Notes: generated from the letters alone by a model not told the origin. Positions 35,092 through 44,474 are shown, counted from the first letter of the stretch. The stretch: 64,000 nucleotides of DNA from Propionispora hippei DSM 15287 (GCF_900141835.1 NZ_FQZD01000004.1:62001-126000); one strand, 5' to 3'. Program-made: numbers and translations.

Positions 35092-36021
35092 ATGAAAACT
35101 AAAAAAATCGCAGTAGTGATGGGAGGTCCTTCCTCGGAGCGCGAGGTATCTTTACGGACCGGGCAGGCCATTTTACAGGCACTTCGGTCAAAAGGATATC
35201 AGGCTGTGGGGTTGGAACTGGATCCTGCTCAATTTATTGATGACATCCGGCAGGCCGAGGTTGATGTTGTGTTTAATGCGGTCCACGGGAAATTCGGTGA
35301 AGACGGCATGCTGCAGGGAACCTTGGAGATGCTGGGCATACCGTATACGGGCTCAGGGGTTTTGGCCAGTGCGGTAGCCATGGATAAAAGTATATCCAAA
35401 CGCCTGTTTTTATCGTCCGGTATACCGACACCGCGGTCGCAAGTTTTTAATAAATACAGTGACGGCGAAGAGGTGGCGGCAGCCATTTTGGCTGGTTTTA
35501 CCATTCCTGTAGTAGTGAAATCCTCCGCTCAAGGCTCAAGCATCGGCGTAACTATTGTCGACCAGGCGGAAAAGTTGGCGGCGGCGCTCAAGGAAGCCTT
35601 TGCCTATAGTGATAATCTGGTTGTTGAAGAGTTTATTGACGGACGGGAAGTCACTATTGCCGTCTGGGGTAATAAAAGTCCGGCAGCCCTGCCAATTATC
35701 GAAATTGTTCCTCACTCCGGCTGCTATGATTATCATTCTAAATATACCACTGGGGCTACTGACTATATCGTACCGGCGCCACTTGAAGAATTAGTGGTGG
35801 AAAAACTACAAAAGGTGGCGGTGCAGGCCTTTAATCTACTGGGCTGCCGTGGCATTGCCAGAGTCGATGTCATGCTGGATAAAGCGAATCAGCCCTATGT
35901 TCTGGAGGTAAATACCATTCCGGGAATGACGGCCACCAGCCTGGTTCCCAAAGCCGCAGCAGCATCAGGAATTTCTTTTGCCGATTTATGTGAACGGTTG
36001 CTGTTAATGGCCGGGGAGTAA
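35092..36021 (+). CDS. ddl: D-alanine--D-alanine ligase
   Basis: ATP-grasp ligase making D-Ala-D-Ala for MurF. It has MGGPSSEREVSLRTGQAIL at the N-terminus, FNAVHGKFGEDGMLQG, and EVNTIPGMTATSL at the metal site. 309 residues, similar to DdlB. It is followed by a terminator and then a separate promoter for ftsQ. Confidence 0.95.
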   Translation: MKTKKIAVVMGGPSSEREVSLRTGQAILQALRSKGYQAVGLELDPAQFIDDIRQAEVDVVFNAVHGKFGEDGMLQGTLEMLGIPYTGSGVLASAVAMDKSISKRLFLSSGIPTPRSQVFNKYSDGEEVAAAILAGFTIPVVVKSSAQGSSIGVTIVDQAEKLAAALKEAFAYSDNLVVEEFIDGREVTIAVWGNKSPAALPIIEIVPHSGCYDYHSKYTTGATDYIVPAPLEELVVEKLQKVAVQAFNLLGCRGIARVDVMLDKANQPYVLEVNTIPGMTATSLVPKAAAASGISFADLCERLLLMAGE

Positions 36022-36060
36022 GCCTTATTGTGCTCCTGTTCAATTGCATAGGCATTAAGA

Positions 36061-36112
36061 GACTATGGCTTTTACTATTATTCCGTGATTTGGTAAAGGC
36101 CGAGTCTTTCTT
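36061..36112 (+). terminator. Terminator after ddl
   Basis: GACT-AT-GGCTTTTAC (36061-36075) pairs with GTAAAGGCC-GA-GTC (36093-36106), with one G-T pair, followed by TTTCTTATTTTT. It would split the dcw cluster into two transcription units. Confidence 0.65.
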
Positions 36113-36126
36113 ATTTTTATTTATCT

Positions 36127-36154
36127 TTGTAAACTTTTTTTGTATAATTATAAT
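36127..36154 (+). promoter_or_regulatory. Candidate sigma-A promoter for ftsQ
   Basis: TTGTAA (36127-36132) and TATAAT (36149-36154) with 16 bp between them, in a strongly AT-rich stretch about 100 bp before ftsQ and just after the ddl terminator. Confidence 0.4.
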
Positions 36155-36255
36155 TACTGTTAGAATTCCTTGATTAGTATTGTTCCGGTATTCATAATCC
36201 TTTGGCATTCTAAAAAGGTACTGGGATGTATATCGGATAGCAGGAGGAGGGTTAT

Positions 36256-37008
36256 ATGCTTAAGTCAGACAGGTCGAACAGGCGCCAGCCATTGGATCAA
36301 CGGTTGTTGCCGCCCAAAGTATTTGCCGTTTTGCTGCTGTTATTCGCTTGTCTGCTTGCGGGCTATTTGCTGATTAACTCATCACTGTTTGCCATCGGCA
36401 CGGTGGTGGTTGAGGGAAATAAGTACATGTCGGTGGAAGATATCCACCGGGTGGCCAATATTCCTGAACGGCTGAATATTTTCCGGCTAGATGTTGATGA
36501 GATAAAACACCGCCTGACCAAAGACCTGCGCGTAGCCGAAGTGGCGGTTACCCGGCGGTATCCCAGCACGATTGTAATCAACATCAAAGAGAGTCAGCCT
36601 TTGGCGTATGTGGCCGGCAGTTACGGTTTTTTTGAACTGGACAAGCAGGGAATGATTCTGGCCGTTTATAAAAACGTAAAACAGTTGAATGTGCCGCTGA
36701 TAACCGGACCTAAGCTGGATAACGGGTATGTTGGCGATAAGGTCAATGATCCGTTGATTCAGTCTGTTTTAATTTATCTGGCGGCCTTGAATGAGAAAAC
36801 GCTCAACCAACTGTCGGAAATTAACATTCAGCCTTCCGGACAAATGACCGCCTATACGCTAAGTTCCGTGCATATCCGGCTGGGTAATGGCGACCGGTTG
36901 CCGGAAAAAGCCAAATTAACTAATGATATTCTTCAGGATGTAAAGGATGCAAAGTCAATCGAATATATTGATCTTACTTATGCTTCGCCTTTTATCCGTT
37001 TTCGGTAG
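36256..37008 (+). CDS. ftsQ: Cell division protein FtsQ/DivIB
   Basis: A bitopic divisome protein of 250 residues. It has a short cytoplasmic tail, a membrane segment VFAVLLLLFACLLAGYLLI (about 24-42), then a POTRA domain (IGTVVVEGNKYMSVEDIHRV) and a beta domain. It should bind FtsL. AGGAGGAGG precedes ATG 36256. Confidence 0.9.
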   Translation: MLKSDRSNRRQPLDQRLLPPKVFAVLLLLFACLLAGYLLINSSLFAIGTVVVEGNKYMSVEDIHRVANIPERLNIFRLDVDEIKHRLTKDLRVAEVAVTRRYPSTIVINIKESQPLAYVAGSYGFFELDKQGMILAVYKNVKQLNVPLITGPKLDNGYVGDKVNDPLIQSVLIYLAALNEKTLNQLSEINIQPSGQMTAYTLSSVHIRLGNGDRLPEKAKLTNDILQDVKDAKSIEYIDLTYASPFIRFR

Positions 37009-37074
37009 TGTTTCATCCGGTGGAAGGATGAAGTTAGGAACTTATCATTTAATTTTAAGAAAGGAAGTGTTGGC

Positions 37075-37767
37075 ATGCTTCCCATCAAACAAGGACAGGT
37101 ATCTATCGCATTTGTATGCGTTGTGTTAGGAGTTATGCTGGCCGTGCAATTTCGTACCACTCAGGATATTCGCTCCAGTATTCCCTATCAAAGAGTGGAG
37201 GATTTATCGCAGCGACTAGCTCAAACGGAAAAAGAGCGTGACGGGCTTTTGAAAGAAGTCCATGAACTCCGCCAGGCTTCCGGAAGTGAAGCGAGCTCAA
37301 AGGAAGCGGAACTGATCAAGATGAGCGCCGGTGTATTGGCAGTTGAGGGGCCTGGCATCATTATTACCATCGACGACAGCAAACGGGTATCTAAACCGGG
37401 TGAAAATCCTAATCTGTATTTGATTCATGACGACGATATTTTAAAGGTAATCAATGAACTGTGGGCGGCTGGCGCCGAGGCTATGTCGATCAATGAACAG
37501 CGGTTGATTGCCAGCTCGGAGATCCGTTGCGCCGGACCTACTTTGTCGGTCAATAATGTACGCTATTCCCCGCCTTATGACATACGGGCCATTGGTGATC
37601 CGCAGACGTTGGAAAACGCATTGAAAATGCGGGGCGGTGTAGTTGAGACCCTTCAATTCTGGGGTATTCAGATTACCATTAAGCCGCAGGAACTGGTTAC
37701 TATTCCCGCCTATAAAGGCACCCTGCATTATGAGCTGGCTAAGCCTGTTAAGGAGGTCGTGAAATAA
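37075..37767 (+). CDS. DUF881 family protein (YlxW/YlxX-like)
   Basis: A 230-residue exported or membrane-anchored protein. An N-terminal hydrophobic segment (VSIAFVCVVLGVMLAVQF) is followed by a coiled coil (QRLAQTEKERDGLLKEVHEL) and the DUF881 domain with VEGPGIIITIDDS. Genes of this family sit between ftsQ and ftsZ in many Firmicutes. The function is not established. The TAA overlaps the next ATG. Confidence 0.85.
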   Translation: MLPIKQGQVSIAFVCVVLGVMLAVQFRTTQDIRSSIPYQRVEDLSQRLAQTEKERDGLLKEVHELRQASGSEASSKEAELIKMSAGVLAVEGPGIIITIDDSKRVSKPGENPNLYLIHDDDILKVINELWAAGAEAMSINEQRLIASSEIRCAGPTLSVNNVRYSPPYDIRAIGDPQTLENALKMRGGVVETLQFWGIQITIKPQELVTIPAYKGTLHYELAKPVKEVVK

Positions 37768-38096
37768 TGTTTCTGCCGATTGCGGGTTTGATCCTGGGCA
37801 TTCTCCTGGGTACATTGTTTCCTTACAGCATTCCTCAAGAATATGCAAAATTCATGTCGATTGCGCTACTGGCTTCGCTGGATTCAGTATTTGGTGGACT
37901 TAGGGCCGGAGCGGAAGAAAAGTTTGACAATACGGTGTTTATTACCGGCTTTTTTACTAACGCCCTGTTGGCTGCCGGTCTGGTTTATGTGGGTGAACGC
38001 TTGGGAATTGACTTATATTATGTTGCGCTGCTGGCCTTTGGTTTGCGTATCTTTCAAAACCTTGCCATTCTTCGACGGTATTTCTTAAAGAAATAG
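37767..38096 (+). CDS. sbp: Small basic protein Sbp (DUF1290)
   Basis: A 109-residue membrane protein with three or four hydrophobic segments and a basic C-terminus (RRYFLKK). The motif SLDSVFGGLRAG is typical of DUF1290/Sbp. It is encoded next to the DUF881 gene as in Bacillus. ftsA, which often follows, is absent. Confidence 0.85.
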   Translation: MFLPIAGLILGILLGTLFPYSIPQEYAKFMSIALLASLDSVFGGLRAGAEEKFDNTVFITGFFTNALLAAGLVYVGERLGIDLYYVALLAFGLRIFQNLAILRRYFLKK

Positions 38097-38230
38097 TCAT
38101 TTGGTTATGTGCATTTTTTCCCAATCTATGTTTATTTGCAAATATATCTATATTTATTTTCCAAATAGAAAGGGAAAATGCTACTTTTGTTGAAACATAA
38201 GGAAGAAAGCGTAACCTATAGAAAACTCTC

Positions 38231-38259
38231 TTGACCGTACATGCGTTGTAAAGTAGAGT
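38231..38259 (+). promoter_or_regulatory. Candidate sigma-A promoter for ftsZ
   Basis: TTGACC (38231-38236), a 17-bp spacer, and TAGAGT (38254-38259), 64 bp before the ftsZ start in a 226-bp intergenic gap. A second TTGACG at 38266 lacks a good -10. Nothing else is seen in the gap. Confidence 0.5.
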
Positions 38260-38322
38260 TGCTATTTGACGATGATTTAGTTTCGGTAGATTACTGTGAG
38301 TTATTAAGGGAGGAAACTTTAC

Positions 38323-39369
38323 ATGCTTGAATTTGATATGGATTTGGAGCGTTTTGCAGCGATTAAAGTTATTGGAGTTGGCGGCGGCGGAAATAATGCA
38401 GTCAATCGCATGATTATGTCCGGCTTGCAGGGAGTGGAATTTGTTTCAGTAAATACTGATGCTCAAGCTTTGTTGCACGCTCAGGCTCCATACCGTATTC
38501 AGATTGGTGAAAAATTGACAAAAGGGCTGGGGGCCGGCGCGAATCCGGAAGTTGGGGAAAAGGCTGCTCAGGAAAGCCGTGAAGATATTATCAAAGCGCT
38601 GAAAGGGGCCGATATGGTGTTTGTTACTGCCGGTATGGGCGGCGGTACGGGAACCGGGGCGGCGCCGGTTGTAGCCGAGTGTGCGAAGGAAGTTGGCGCC
38701 TTGACGGTAGGTGTGGTAACCAGGCCATTTTCTTTTGAGGGCCGCCGCCGGCAGGCGCAGGCCGAGCGGGGTATTGCCAAATTAAAAGAGAAAGTGGATA
38801 CGCTGATTACCATCCCCAATGATCGTTTGATGCAGGTTGTGGACAAACGAACGCCGATCATGGAAGCTTTTCGGATTGCCGATGATGTACTGAGACAAGG
38901 CGTACAGGGGATTTCCGACTTGATTGCGGTGCCCGGGCTTATTAATTTGGACTTTGCCGATGTAAAGACTATCATGACCGAAACCGGTTCGGCTCTTATG
39001 GGGATTGGTATCAGCTCTGGTGATAACCGTGCCGTGGTGGCTGCCGAAACGGCAATCAAGAGCCCGCTTTTGGAAACCTCGATTGAGGGTGCCCGCGGCG
39101 TATTGCTTAACATTACCGGTGGAACCAATCTTGGTCTGCATGAGGTGAATGCTGCCGCTGAAATTATTGCCAGCGCGGCCGATCCGGAAGCCAATATCAT
39201 TTTTGGCGCTGTTATCGACGAAGCCTTCCAGGATGAAGTGCGGGTTACCGTCATTGCCACAGGCTTTGACCCTAAACCTGCCAAAATAACTCCCGGTAAG
39301 CTAGAAACTACTACGATTGAACCGTTTAAGGCCAACAACTTGGAAATACCGACCTGGATGCGGCGATAG
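38323..39369 (+). CDS. ftsZ: Cell division GTPase FtsZ
   Basis: Tubulin-like GTPase that forms the Z ring. The N-terminal loop [12 protein letters not shown], the tubulin signature [11 protein letters not shown] near residue 107 and the synergy-loop region are intact. The C-terminal peptide LEIPTWMRR matches the conserved tail that binds membrane tethers. 348 residues. GGGAGG lies 10 bp before the ATG. FtsA is not encoded here, so tethering may rely on other proteins or on ftsA elsewhere. Confidence 0.97.
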   Translation: MLEFDMDLERFAAIKVIGVGGGGNNAVNRMIMSGLQGVEFVSVNTDAQALLHAQAPYRIQIGEKLTKGLGAGANPEVGEKAAQESREDIIKALKGADMVFVTAGMGGGTGTGAAPVVAECAKEVGALTVGVVTRPFSFEGRRRQAQAERGIAKLKEKVDTLITIPNDRLMQVVDKRTPIMEAFRIADDVLRQGVQGISDLIAVPGLINLDFADVKTIMTETGSALMGIGISSGDNRAVVAAETAIKSPLLETSIEGARGVLLNITGGTNLGLHEVNAAAEIIASAADPEANIIFGAVIDEAFQDEVRVTVIATGFDPKPAKITPGKLETTTIEPFKANNLEIPTWMRR

Positions 39370-39381
39370 TATAATGAGGAG

Positions 39382-39411
39382 AAATCAGTCCTGAGGGGCT
39401 GATTTTTTTTT
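39382..39411 (+). terminator. Terminator after ftsZ
   Basis: AAATCAG (39382-39388) with CTGATTT (39399-39405) and a run of nine T. It isolates ftsZ from spoIIGA. Confidence 0.85.
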
Positions 39412-39598
39412 CGAATTTTGGGGGGATTTGGAGTCTGGGTAGCATCCATAAAATTACAATTTTCCAGTTGATGACCTGCTATACTGGTAATAAATTAGAA
39501 ACTACGCTCATATATTTTTTAAGTGACTATAACGCTGGCGATTACCAACTTTTCAGAGTTGTGCGGTTATGTGGGCCGGCTGGAAGCAGGGTGGTGCT

Positions 39599-40540
39599 AT
39601 GCAAATATACGGAGATGTTGTGCTGCTAATTAATATCCTGGTAAACAGTATACTTTTTCTGCTGACAGCCTGGGGAACAGGCATTTCCTATTCGCTTTGG
39701 CGTATTTTTGCGGCCGCCGCAGCCGGAAGCATATATTCACTGGCGGAAGTTTTCACAAATTTTGACCTTCTGTATACCATACCGGCCAAATTGCTGGTTT
39801 CTGCCGTATTGCTGCTGCTTTGTTTTGGCAAAAGGCCGGTCAAAACATTTTTATTACTTTTAGGAGTTTTTTATGCCGCCTCTTTTTTCTTAGGCGGAGC
39901 TATTTTGGGCTGGCTATATTTTATCCAAAACCATGGGTGGCTGGAACGGTCGCAGCTTGCTTTGCAGAGTGTCACCTGGCAACAGGTGAGCGGCGGGTTA
40001 GTATTGGGAATTTTTCTGATTTATTTCGTTTTTAAACGGATGCTGAGTCGTATAGAAGCGAAAAGCTCCTTATATCAGCTGATTATTGATTATGCGGGGA
40101 AAACAGTTCAGCTCCCTGCTATATTGGACACAGGCAATCATTTGCGCACCTTGCTTGGCAGAACGCCTGTCATTGTCGTTGACTACCAAGCACTGAAGAG
40201 CATTTTGAGCGATCAGGCTGCTCAGTTTTTGCGTGAGACACCCCAGGAATGTTGGCTGTCTGACTTTGTCGAGTGCAAGGATAGGGTTTGGCTGCAACGG
40301 GTACAGATCATTCCCTATCGTTCCGTGGGCGACTGTAGTATGATATTGGGGTTTCGTCCCGACCGGATTACTATCCTGACACCGGACCGTGAATTTCAGG
40401 TGCATGACGTGGTTATTGGAATATATCCGTCGGAATTGGCGGGAGATCAATCTTTCCGGGGACTGCTGCCTGGCGGGATATTTGCGGAAAGTCACATTAT
40501 TAGCAGTAAGATTAGGGAGGCAGGTAGTGTATGCGCTTAA
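39599..40540 (+). CDS. spoIIGA: Sigma-E processing peptidase SpoIIGA
   Basis: Membrane aspartic protease that cleaves pro-sigma-E in the mother cell after a forespore signal. Five N-terminal membrane segments (residues 1-150) precede a soluble protease domain with the catalytic Asp177 in ILDTGNHL. 313 residues from ATG 39599, near GCAGGGTGG. It overlaps sigE by 10 bp, the classical spoIIG arrangement. The 187-bp gap upstream has no recognisable Spo0A box. Confidence 0.93.
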   Translation: MQIYGDVVLLINILVNSILFLLTAWGTGISYSLWRIFAAAAAGSIYSLAEVFTNFDLLYTIPAKLLVSAVLLLLCFGKRPVKTFLLLLGVFYAASFFLGGAILGWLYFIQNHGWLERSQLALQSVTWQQVSGGLVLGIFLIYFVFKRMLSRIEAKSSLYQLIIDYAGKTVQLPAILDTGNHLRTLLGRTPVIVVDYQALKSILSDQAAQFLRETPQECWLSDFVECKDRVWLQRVQIIPYRSVGDCSMILGFRPDRITILTPDREFQVHDVVIGIYPSELAGDQSFRGLLPGGIFAESHIISSKIREAGSVCA

Positions 40541-41268
40541 ATTGGCTCAAATTCAAGTTGTTAGTAAAATTGAAATTTATTGTTCTGTTGCAATTCCTGC
40601 ACATCTTAAAACCGGACGAAGTATTTTATGTGGGCAGTACGGAAATCTTGCCTCCGCCGCTCAGCAATGATGAAGAGGTTTTTCTCCTAACCCGTCTGCA
40701 AAAGGGTGACAAAGCGGTAAAAAGTATTTTTATCGAACGTAATTTGCGACTGGTCGTATACATTGCCCGAAAATTTGAAAACACCGGGGTAGGTATTGAG
40801 GATTTGGTCAGTATCGGCACGATTGGTTTGATTAAAGCGGTAAACACCTTTGACCCGGTCAAAAAAATCAAGCTGGCGACTTATGCCTCCCGCTGTATTG
40901 AAAATGAAATTCTGATGTATTTGCGGCGCAACAGCAAAACCCGGACAGAAGTTTCCTTTGACGAGCCGCTTAATATTGACTGGGATGGCAATGAACTGCT
41001 GCTGTCCGATGTATTGGGGACGGAAAATGATATTATCTATAAATCCATTGAGGAAGAAGTGGACAAAAACCTGTTGTATCATGCGATGAACACGCTGTCC
41101 GGCCGGGAGCGTAAAATCATGGAGCTGCGGTTCGGTCTCAATCAGGACGGAATTGAATTGACCCAGAAGGAAGTCGCTGATATGCTGGGCATTTCCCAGT
41201 CGTATATTTCAAGACTGGAAAAACGCATTATTAAGCGATTGCGCAAGGAGATTATCAAAATGGAATAG
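40531..41268 (+). CDS. sigE: RNA polymerase sigma factor SigE (pro-sigma-E)
   Basis: Early mother-cell sporulation sigma factor, 245 residues. The N-terminal pro-sequence is hydrophobic and basic (about residues 1-30), as expected for a SpoIIGA substrate. Regions 2 and 4 are intact: [36 protein letters not shown] and [14 protein letters not shown]. sigG, which commonly follows sigE, is not here. Confidence 0.96.
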   Translation: MRLNWLKFKLLVKLKFIVLLQFLHILKPDEVFYVGSTEILPPPLSNDEEVFLLTRLQKGDKAVKSIFIERNLRLVVYIARKFENTGVGIEDLVSIGTIGLIKAVNTFDPVKKIKLATYASRCIENEILMYLRRNSKTRTEVSFDEPLNIDWDGNELLLSDVLGTENDIIYKSIEEEVDKNLLYHAMNTLSGRERKIMELRFGLNQDGIELTQKEVADMLGISQSYISRLEKRIIKRLRKEIIKME

Positions 41269-41317
41269 TGGTGGTATACTAAATAAAGTGGCATTGTTTG
41301 CTCTTTATCTTTTGTGG

Positions 41318-41342
41318 GACTTGGCACAAGCCAAGTCTTTTT
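41318..41342 (+). terminator. Terminator after sigE
   Basis: A perfect 8-bp stem, GACTTGGC (41318-41325) with GCCAAGTC (41330-41337), ACAA loop, then TTTTT. Confidence 0.88.
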
Positions 41343-41395
41343 AGCTTTTGGCAGGAGATTTGCTGCCGGTAAGGAATTTATTCCGTAAAGTACAG

Positions 41396-41554
41396 AGGGC
41401 GTATTTCAAATTATCCGAAACGCCCCTGACAGTGATTTTCGTGCTATACTTCGTTAACATTTTTGGAAATAGGGCCAATCCAGGTGAAATGTTACCTCCT
41501 CTGGCGTAAAAATCACTCGTCATGGAGCATTCCGTCAGTTTGGAAGTATGCCCT
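41396..41554 (+). repeat. Family B palindromic element upstream of nudF
   Basis: The ends are AGGGCGTATTTCAAATT and its near-complement AGTTTGGAAGTATGCCCT. An inner stem pairs TGACAGTGATTTTCG with CGTAAAAATCACTCGTCA, and a further one pairs TAACATTT with AAATGTTA. It shares AAAAATCACTCG and ACTTCGTTAA with the element at 11892-12040. Confidence 0.8.
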
Positions 41555-41572
41555 AGTCTAGGAGGAAAATAC

Positions 41573-42100
41573 GTGAGGACATTGGATGAGAAGTTTTTAG
41601 ACTCGAAGTTTGTCTATGACGGTCGTTTGTTAAAGGTATATTCAGATAGAGTGCTGCTGCCCAATGGCAAGGAGTCCTTCCGGGAAATCGTCAAGCATCC
41701 GGGAGCGGTTGCGGTGGTTCCGGTACTGGATAACGGCGATATTGTTATGGTCCGGCAGTACCGGTATCCGGTTGGCGATACTATGCTGGAGATTCCCGCC
41801 GGCAAGCTCGATCCGGGAGAAGCCCCAGAGGCTTGTGTGATACGGGAGCTGGCGGAGGAAACCGGCTATGTGTCGGGGCATATTCGTAAGTTGACAGCCA
41901 TTTATACTACGCCCGGCTTTAGCAATGAAGTGATTCATATTTATTTGGCTACGGATCTGGTTATGACCGAACAGAATACCGATGAGGACGAATTTATCAA
42001 CGTGGAAACCTACAGTAAGGAACAGTTAAAGGAGATGGTCGTTACCGGTGTGATTCAGGATGCCAAAACCATCATCGGCCTGCTACTGGCTGGCCTATAG
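41573..42100 (+). CDS. nudF: ADP-ribose pyrophosphatase (Nudix)
   Basis: Nudix hydrolase of the NudF type, 175 residues. The Nudix box is complete: GKLDPGEAPEACVIRELAEE followed by TGY. It likely splits ADP-ribose to AMP and ribose phosphate. AGGAGG at 41561-41566 points to GTG 41573; the in-frame ATG 41522 is inside the repeat element. It is the first gene of the cluster leading to spoIIM, as near Bacillus nudF. Confidence 0.9.
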   Translation: MRTLDEKFLDSKFVYDGRLLKVYSDRVLLPNGKESFREIVKHPGAVAVVPVLDNGDIVMVRQYRYPVGDTMLEIPAGKLDPGEAPEACVIRELAEETGYVSGHIRKLTAIYTTPGFSNEVIHIYLATDLVMTEQNTDEDEFINVETYSKEQLKEMVVTGVIQDAKTIIGLLLAGL

Positions 42101-42105
42101 CTGCG

Positions 42106-43296
42106 ATGAGGCAGTTTTTTGCGGATTTACATATTCATGTCGGACAAACGGCCGACGGCAAGTGGATAAAGATTCCTTCCTCACGCCATTTGACGGTGGA
42201 AAATATCCTGGTAGAGGCTACCACGCGCAAGGGACTCCAACTGGTGGGCATTGTCGATGCCCTGTCGCCGTTGGTCATGGCTGACGTAACAAGGCTGGTG
42301 GAACAAGGCCTGCTGAGACAAGCAGGAGGCGGCGGTTATCTGTATGAACAAAAGACTCTGCTGTTGCTGGGAGCTGAGATTGAGACAGCGGAGGCCGACG
42401 GCCGGCTGGCCCATACTCTGGTGTATTTGCCTGATCTTGATGCGATGCGGGACTTTTCGCGTTATATGTCACGTCATATAAAGAATGTGGAGCTGAGTAC
42501 CCAAAATGCCCATATGCCGTTTCAGAAGCTGGTGCAGCTTGCGGCTTCCTTTGAAGCTGTCATTATTCCGGCTCATGTGTTTACGCCGTTTAAGAGCCTC
42601 TACGGCGCTTGTAGTGAGCGGTTGTCAAAGCTGGTGTCCGATCGGGAGCTGGCAAAGCTTAGTGCCATTGAGCTGGGCTTGAGTGCCGACAGTGATATGG
42701 CTGACCGGTTGGCCGAGTTAGCCGGCTTTTCCTTTGTAACTAATTCAGACGCTCATTCGCCGCAAAAAATAGCCAGAGAGTATACCGCCTTTTTGCTGGA
42801 AAGGGCCGATTTTAGTCAATTCCGGGCGGCTTTGGCGCGAACCGGCAGTAACCGCATTCTCGCCAATTACGGTCTTGATCCCCGGCTGGGCAAATATCAC
42901 CGTAATTTGTGCAATGCCTGCGGGCAAAGCGGTATCGAGCTAATTGGCGGTCCCGAATCTATCTGCTCCCATTGTGGCAGCAAGAAGGTGGTTCGCGGGG
43001 TCCGGGAGCGGATTGAAATTCTCGCCGACTGGGAAAGTTCCAGGCATCCGGCGTATCGGCCGCCTTATTTCTATCAAATTCCTTTGGAATTTATTCCAGG
43101 CCTGGGTGCTAAAACGCTTGGCAAACTGCTCGCTTCGTTCGGGACAGAAATGAATATCCTGCACCAGGTTTCTCTGCTTGAACTGGAAAGAGTGGCTGGA
43201 AAGGCGATTGCCGGACAGATTGCCAGAATCCGTAGCGGTTCTGTCAGCATCACGGAAGGTGCCGGCGGCATTTATGGAAAACTAAACATAGAATGA
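42106..43296 (+). CDS. Endonuclease Q-like DNA repair protein (PHP domain, zinc ribbon, HhH)
   Basis: A 396-residue protein. The N-terminal PHP domain starts FADLHIHVG and includes the metal-site segments IPAHVFTPFKSLYG and TNSDAHSPQKIAREY. A zinc ribbon follows with CNACG and CSHCG (about residues 270-290). Then comes a helix-hairpin-helix region (FIPGLGAKTLGKLLASFG). This architecture is that of EndoQ, which nicks DNA 5' of deaminated bases in some archaea and Bacillus. The family assignment is firm; the activity in this organism is inferred. Confidence 0.85.
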   Translation: MRQFFADLHIHVGQTADGKWIKIPSSRHLTVENILVEATTRKGLQLVGIVDALSPLVMADVTRLVEQGLLRQAGGGGYLYEQKTLLLLGAEIETAEADGRLAHTLVYLPDLDAMRDFSRYMSRHIKNVELSTQNAHMPFQKLVQLAASFEAVIIPAHVFTPFKSLYGACSERLSKLVSDRELAKLSAIELGLSADSDMADRLAELAGFSFVTNSDAHSPQKIAREYTAFLLERADFSQFRAALARTGSNRILANYGLDPRLGKYHRNLCNACGQSGIELIGGPESICSHCGSKKVVRGVRERIEILADWESSRHPAYRPPYFYQIPLEFIPGLGAKTLGKLLASFGTEMNILHQVSLLELERVAGKAIAGQIARIRSGSVSITEGAGGIYGKLNIE

Positions 43297-43307
43297 AGGC
43301 ATAGGTA

Positions 43308-43353
43308 TAATCCCTGTCTGACGGGCATACATTTTAGCAGGTATGGACAGGGA
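43308..43353 (+). other. Inverted repeat in the spoIIM leader
   Basis: TCCCTGTC and GACAGGGA flank a loop that contains a second pair (CATAC/GTATG). The downstream arm runs into the spoIIM ribosome binding site GGGAGGAG, so it could affect translation. No T run follows. Confidence 0.35.
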
Positions 43354-43362
43354 GGAGAACCT

Positions 43363-43998
43363 ATGTGGGGATACGTACGTCAAAATTTAATTCAGCATGT
43401 AAGAGCCAATGCCGTTGCCTATTTTTTTACCATTCTTATTTTTCTTATCGGGGTGGTCCTGGGAGCCCTATCGGTTAAAATTTTGCCTGCCGATCAAAAG
43501 GCGGAGCTGGCCGGATATCTGCAAATTTTTTTTAACGGTCTGGGAAGCGGGCAGGGAGATGTGGCAGGACTGCTGGGGACTGTCATGTTTCACAACGCGA
43601 AAGTCATTGGGCTGATGTGGCTGCTGGGCTTTACCATTGTTGGCATTCCTTTTGTTTTGTTCATCTTGTTTACCCGGGGCTTTATTATTGGCTTTACTGT
43701 GGGATTTTTGGTGAATGAATATATTGTGAAGGGTTTGCTCTTTGCTTTGGCCGCTGTTTTGCCGCATAATTTTCTGGTTATTCCCGCCGTTTTCATTACC
43801 AGTGTAGCGGCTACGAACTTTTCCCTGATGCTTTTAAAGCGGAAGGGAAATAGCAGCGGCAATTTGTTGTATGCTTCCTTTGCTTATTCCTGCCTTTGCC
43901 TGATCATGGTCATCGTTATGCTGCTGGCTGCCCTGGTAGAAGTATATATTTCACCTGTATTTATGAAGATGATTGTCAATATGTTTTTGAACGGGTAA
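43363..43998 (+). CDS. spoIIM: Stage II sporulation protein M (SpoIIM)
   Basis: Five-pass membrane protein of 211 residues, part of the mother-cell SpoIID-SpoIIM-SpoIIP machine that remodels septal peptidoglycan and drives engulfment. The family pattern includes IGVVLGALSVKIL, NAKVIGLMWLLGF and LPHNFLVIPAVFI. The location between nudF and xerD matches Bacillus. Confidence 0.92.
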   Translation: MWGYVRQNLIQHVRANAVAYFFTILIFLIGVVLGALSVKILPADQKAELAGYLQIFFNGLGSGQGDVAGLLGTVMFHNAKVIGLMWLLGFTIVGIPFVLFILFTRGFIIGFTVGFLVNEYIVKGLLFALAAVLPHNFLVIPAVFITSVAATNFSLMLLKRKGNSSGNLLYASFAYSCLCLIMVIVMLLAALVEVYISPVFMKMIVNMFLNG

Positions 43999-44076
43999 AA
44001 ACCGTAGTGTCTGGTAGATTGCCTGCTATTTCTGTGAATAATCCCCATTTCAAACGAATAATTATAGTATTAAGTT

Positions 44077-44243
44077 AAGAACCTGTATTCAGCCATTAAA
44101 AAAACGCTGTATCGGCGGCGATTTTTCCGCCATACTATGTTAAATTTTCTTGACATAACCCCATTATGCCCACGAAAATTTGCCTCGTCTGACGAAAAAA
44201 TCACTCGCCGCTCCAGCATTTCCATGACTGAATACAGGTTCTA
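44077..44243 (+). repeat. Family B palindromic element after spoIIM
   Basis: The ends AAGAACCTGTATTCAGCCAT and ATGACTGAATACAGGTTCTA match at 18 of 20 positions as inverted repeats. The interior has GGCGGCGATTTTTCCG facing GACGAAAAAATCACTCGCC. AAGTT lies directly next to both ends (44072-44076 and 44243-44247), a possible 5-bp target duplication. Confidence 0.82.
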
Positions 44244-44267
44244 AGTTTGCGGAAATGGGAGGGCATT

Positions 44268-44474
44268 ATGACAATTATTATTAGCAGGGCGGGAATACTA
44301 CATAAGATAAAAATCCTTTTGCGGAGTACAATTTTCCTGCTTGTCCTTGTGTTTGTACTTCTGCAGATTATCAGCATGGTCTGGTCTGCCGGAACAGAAA
44401 ACAGGGACTTACATCGTCAGCAGTTGCTGGAGAAGCCGCTAAGGGTATGCAGTGACAGGGTAAATAGCAGCTGA
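44268..44474 (+). CDS. Small membrane protein upstream of xerD (DUF4227/YqzK position)
   Basis: A 68-residue ORF with GGGAGG 10 bp before ATG 44268. It has a basic N-terminus, one membrane segment (STIFLLVLVFVLLQIISMVW) and a polar tail. In Bacillus the small protein YqzK (DUF4227) is encoded at the same place next to xerD, so it may be an equivalent; the sequence alone does not prove it. Confidence 0.55.
   Translation: MTIIISRAGILHKIKILLRSTIFLLVLVFVLLQIISMVWSAGTENRDLHRQQLLEKPLRVCSDRVNSS

Noticed and set aside
38568-39449. 293-codon open frame antisense to ftsZ
   Set aside because: Its composition mirrors the FtsZ codon pattern, it has no ribosome binding site and FtsZ is certain.
39412-39598. 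Spo0A box in front of spoIIGA
   Set aside because: Only a loose TTCGAA match was found, not the TGNCGAA consensus at a promoter-like position.
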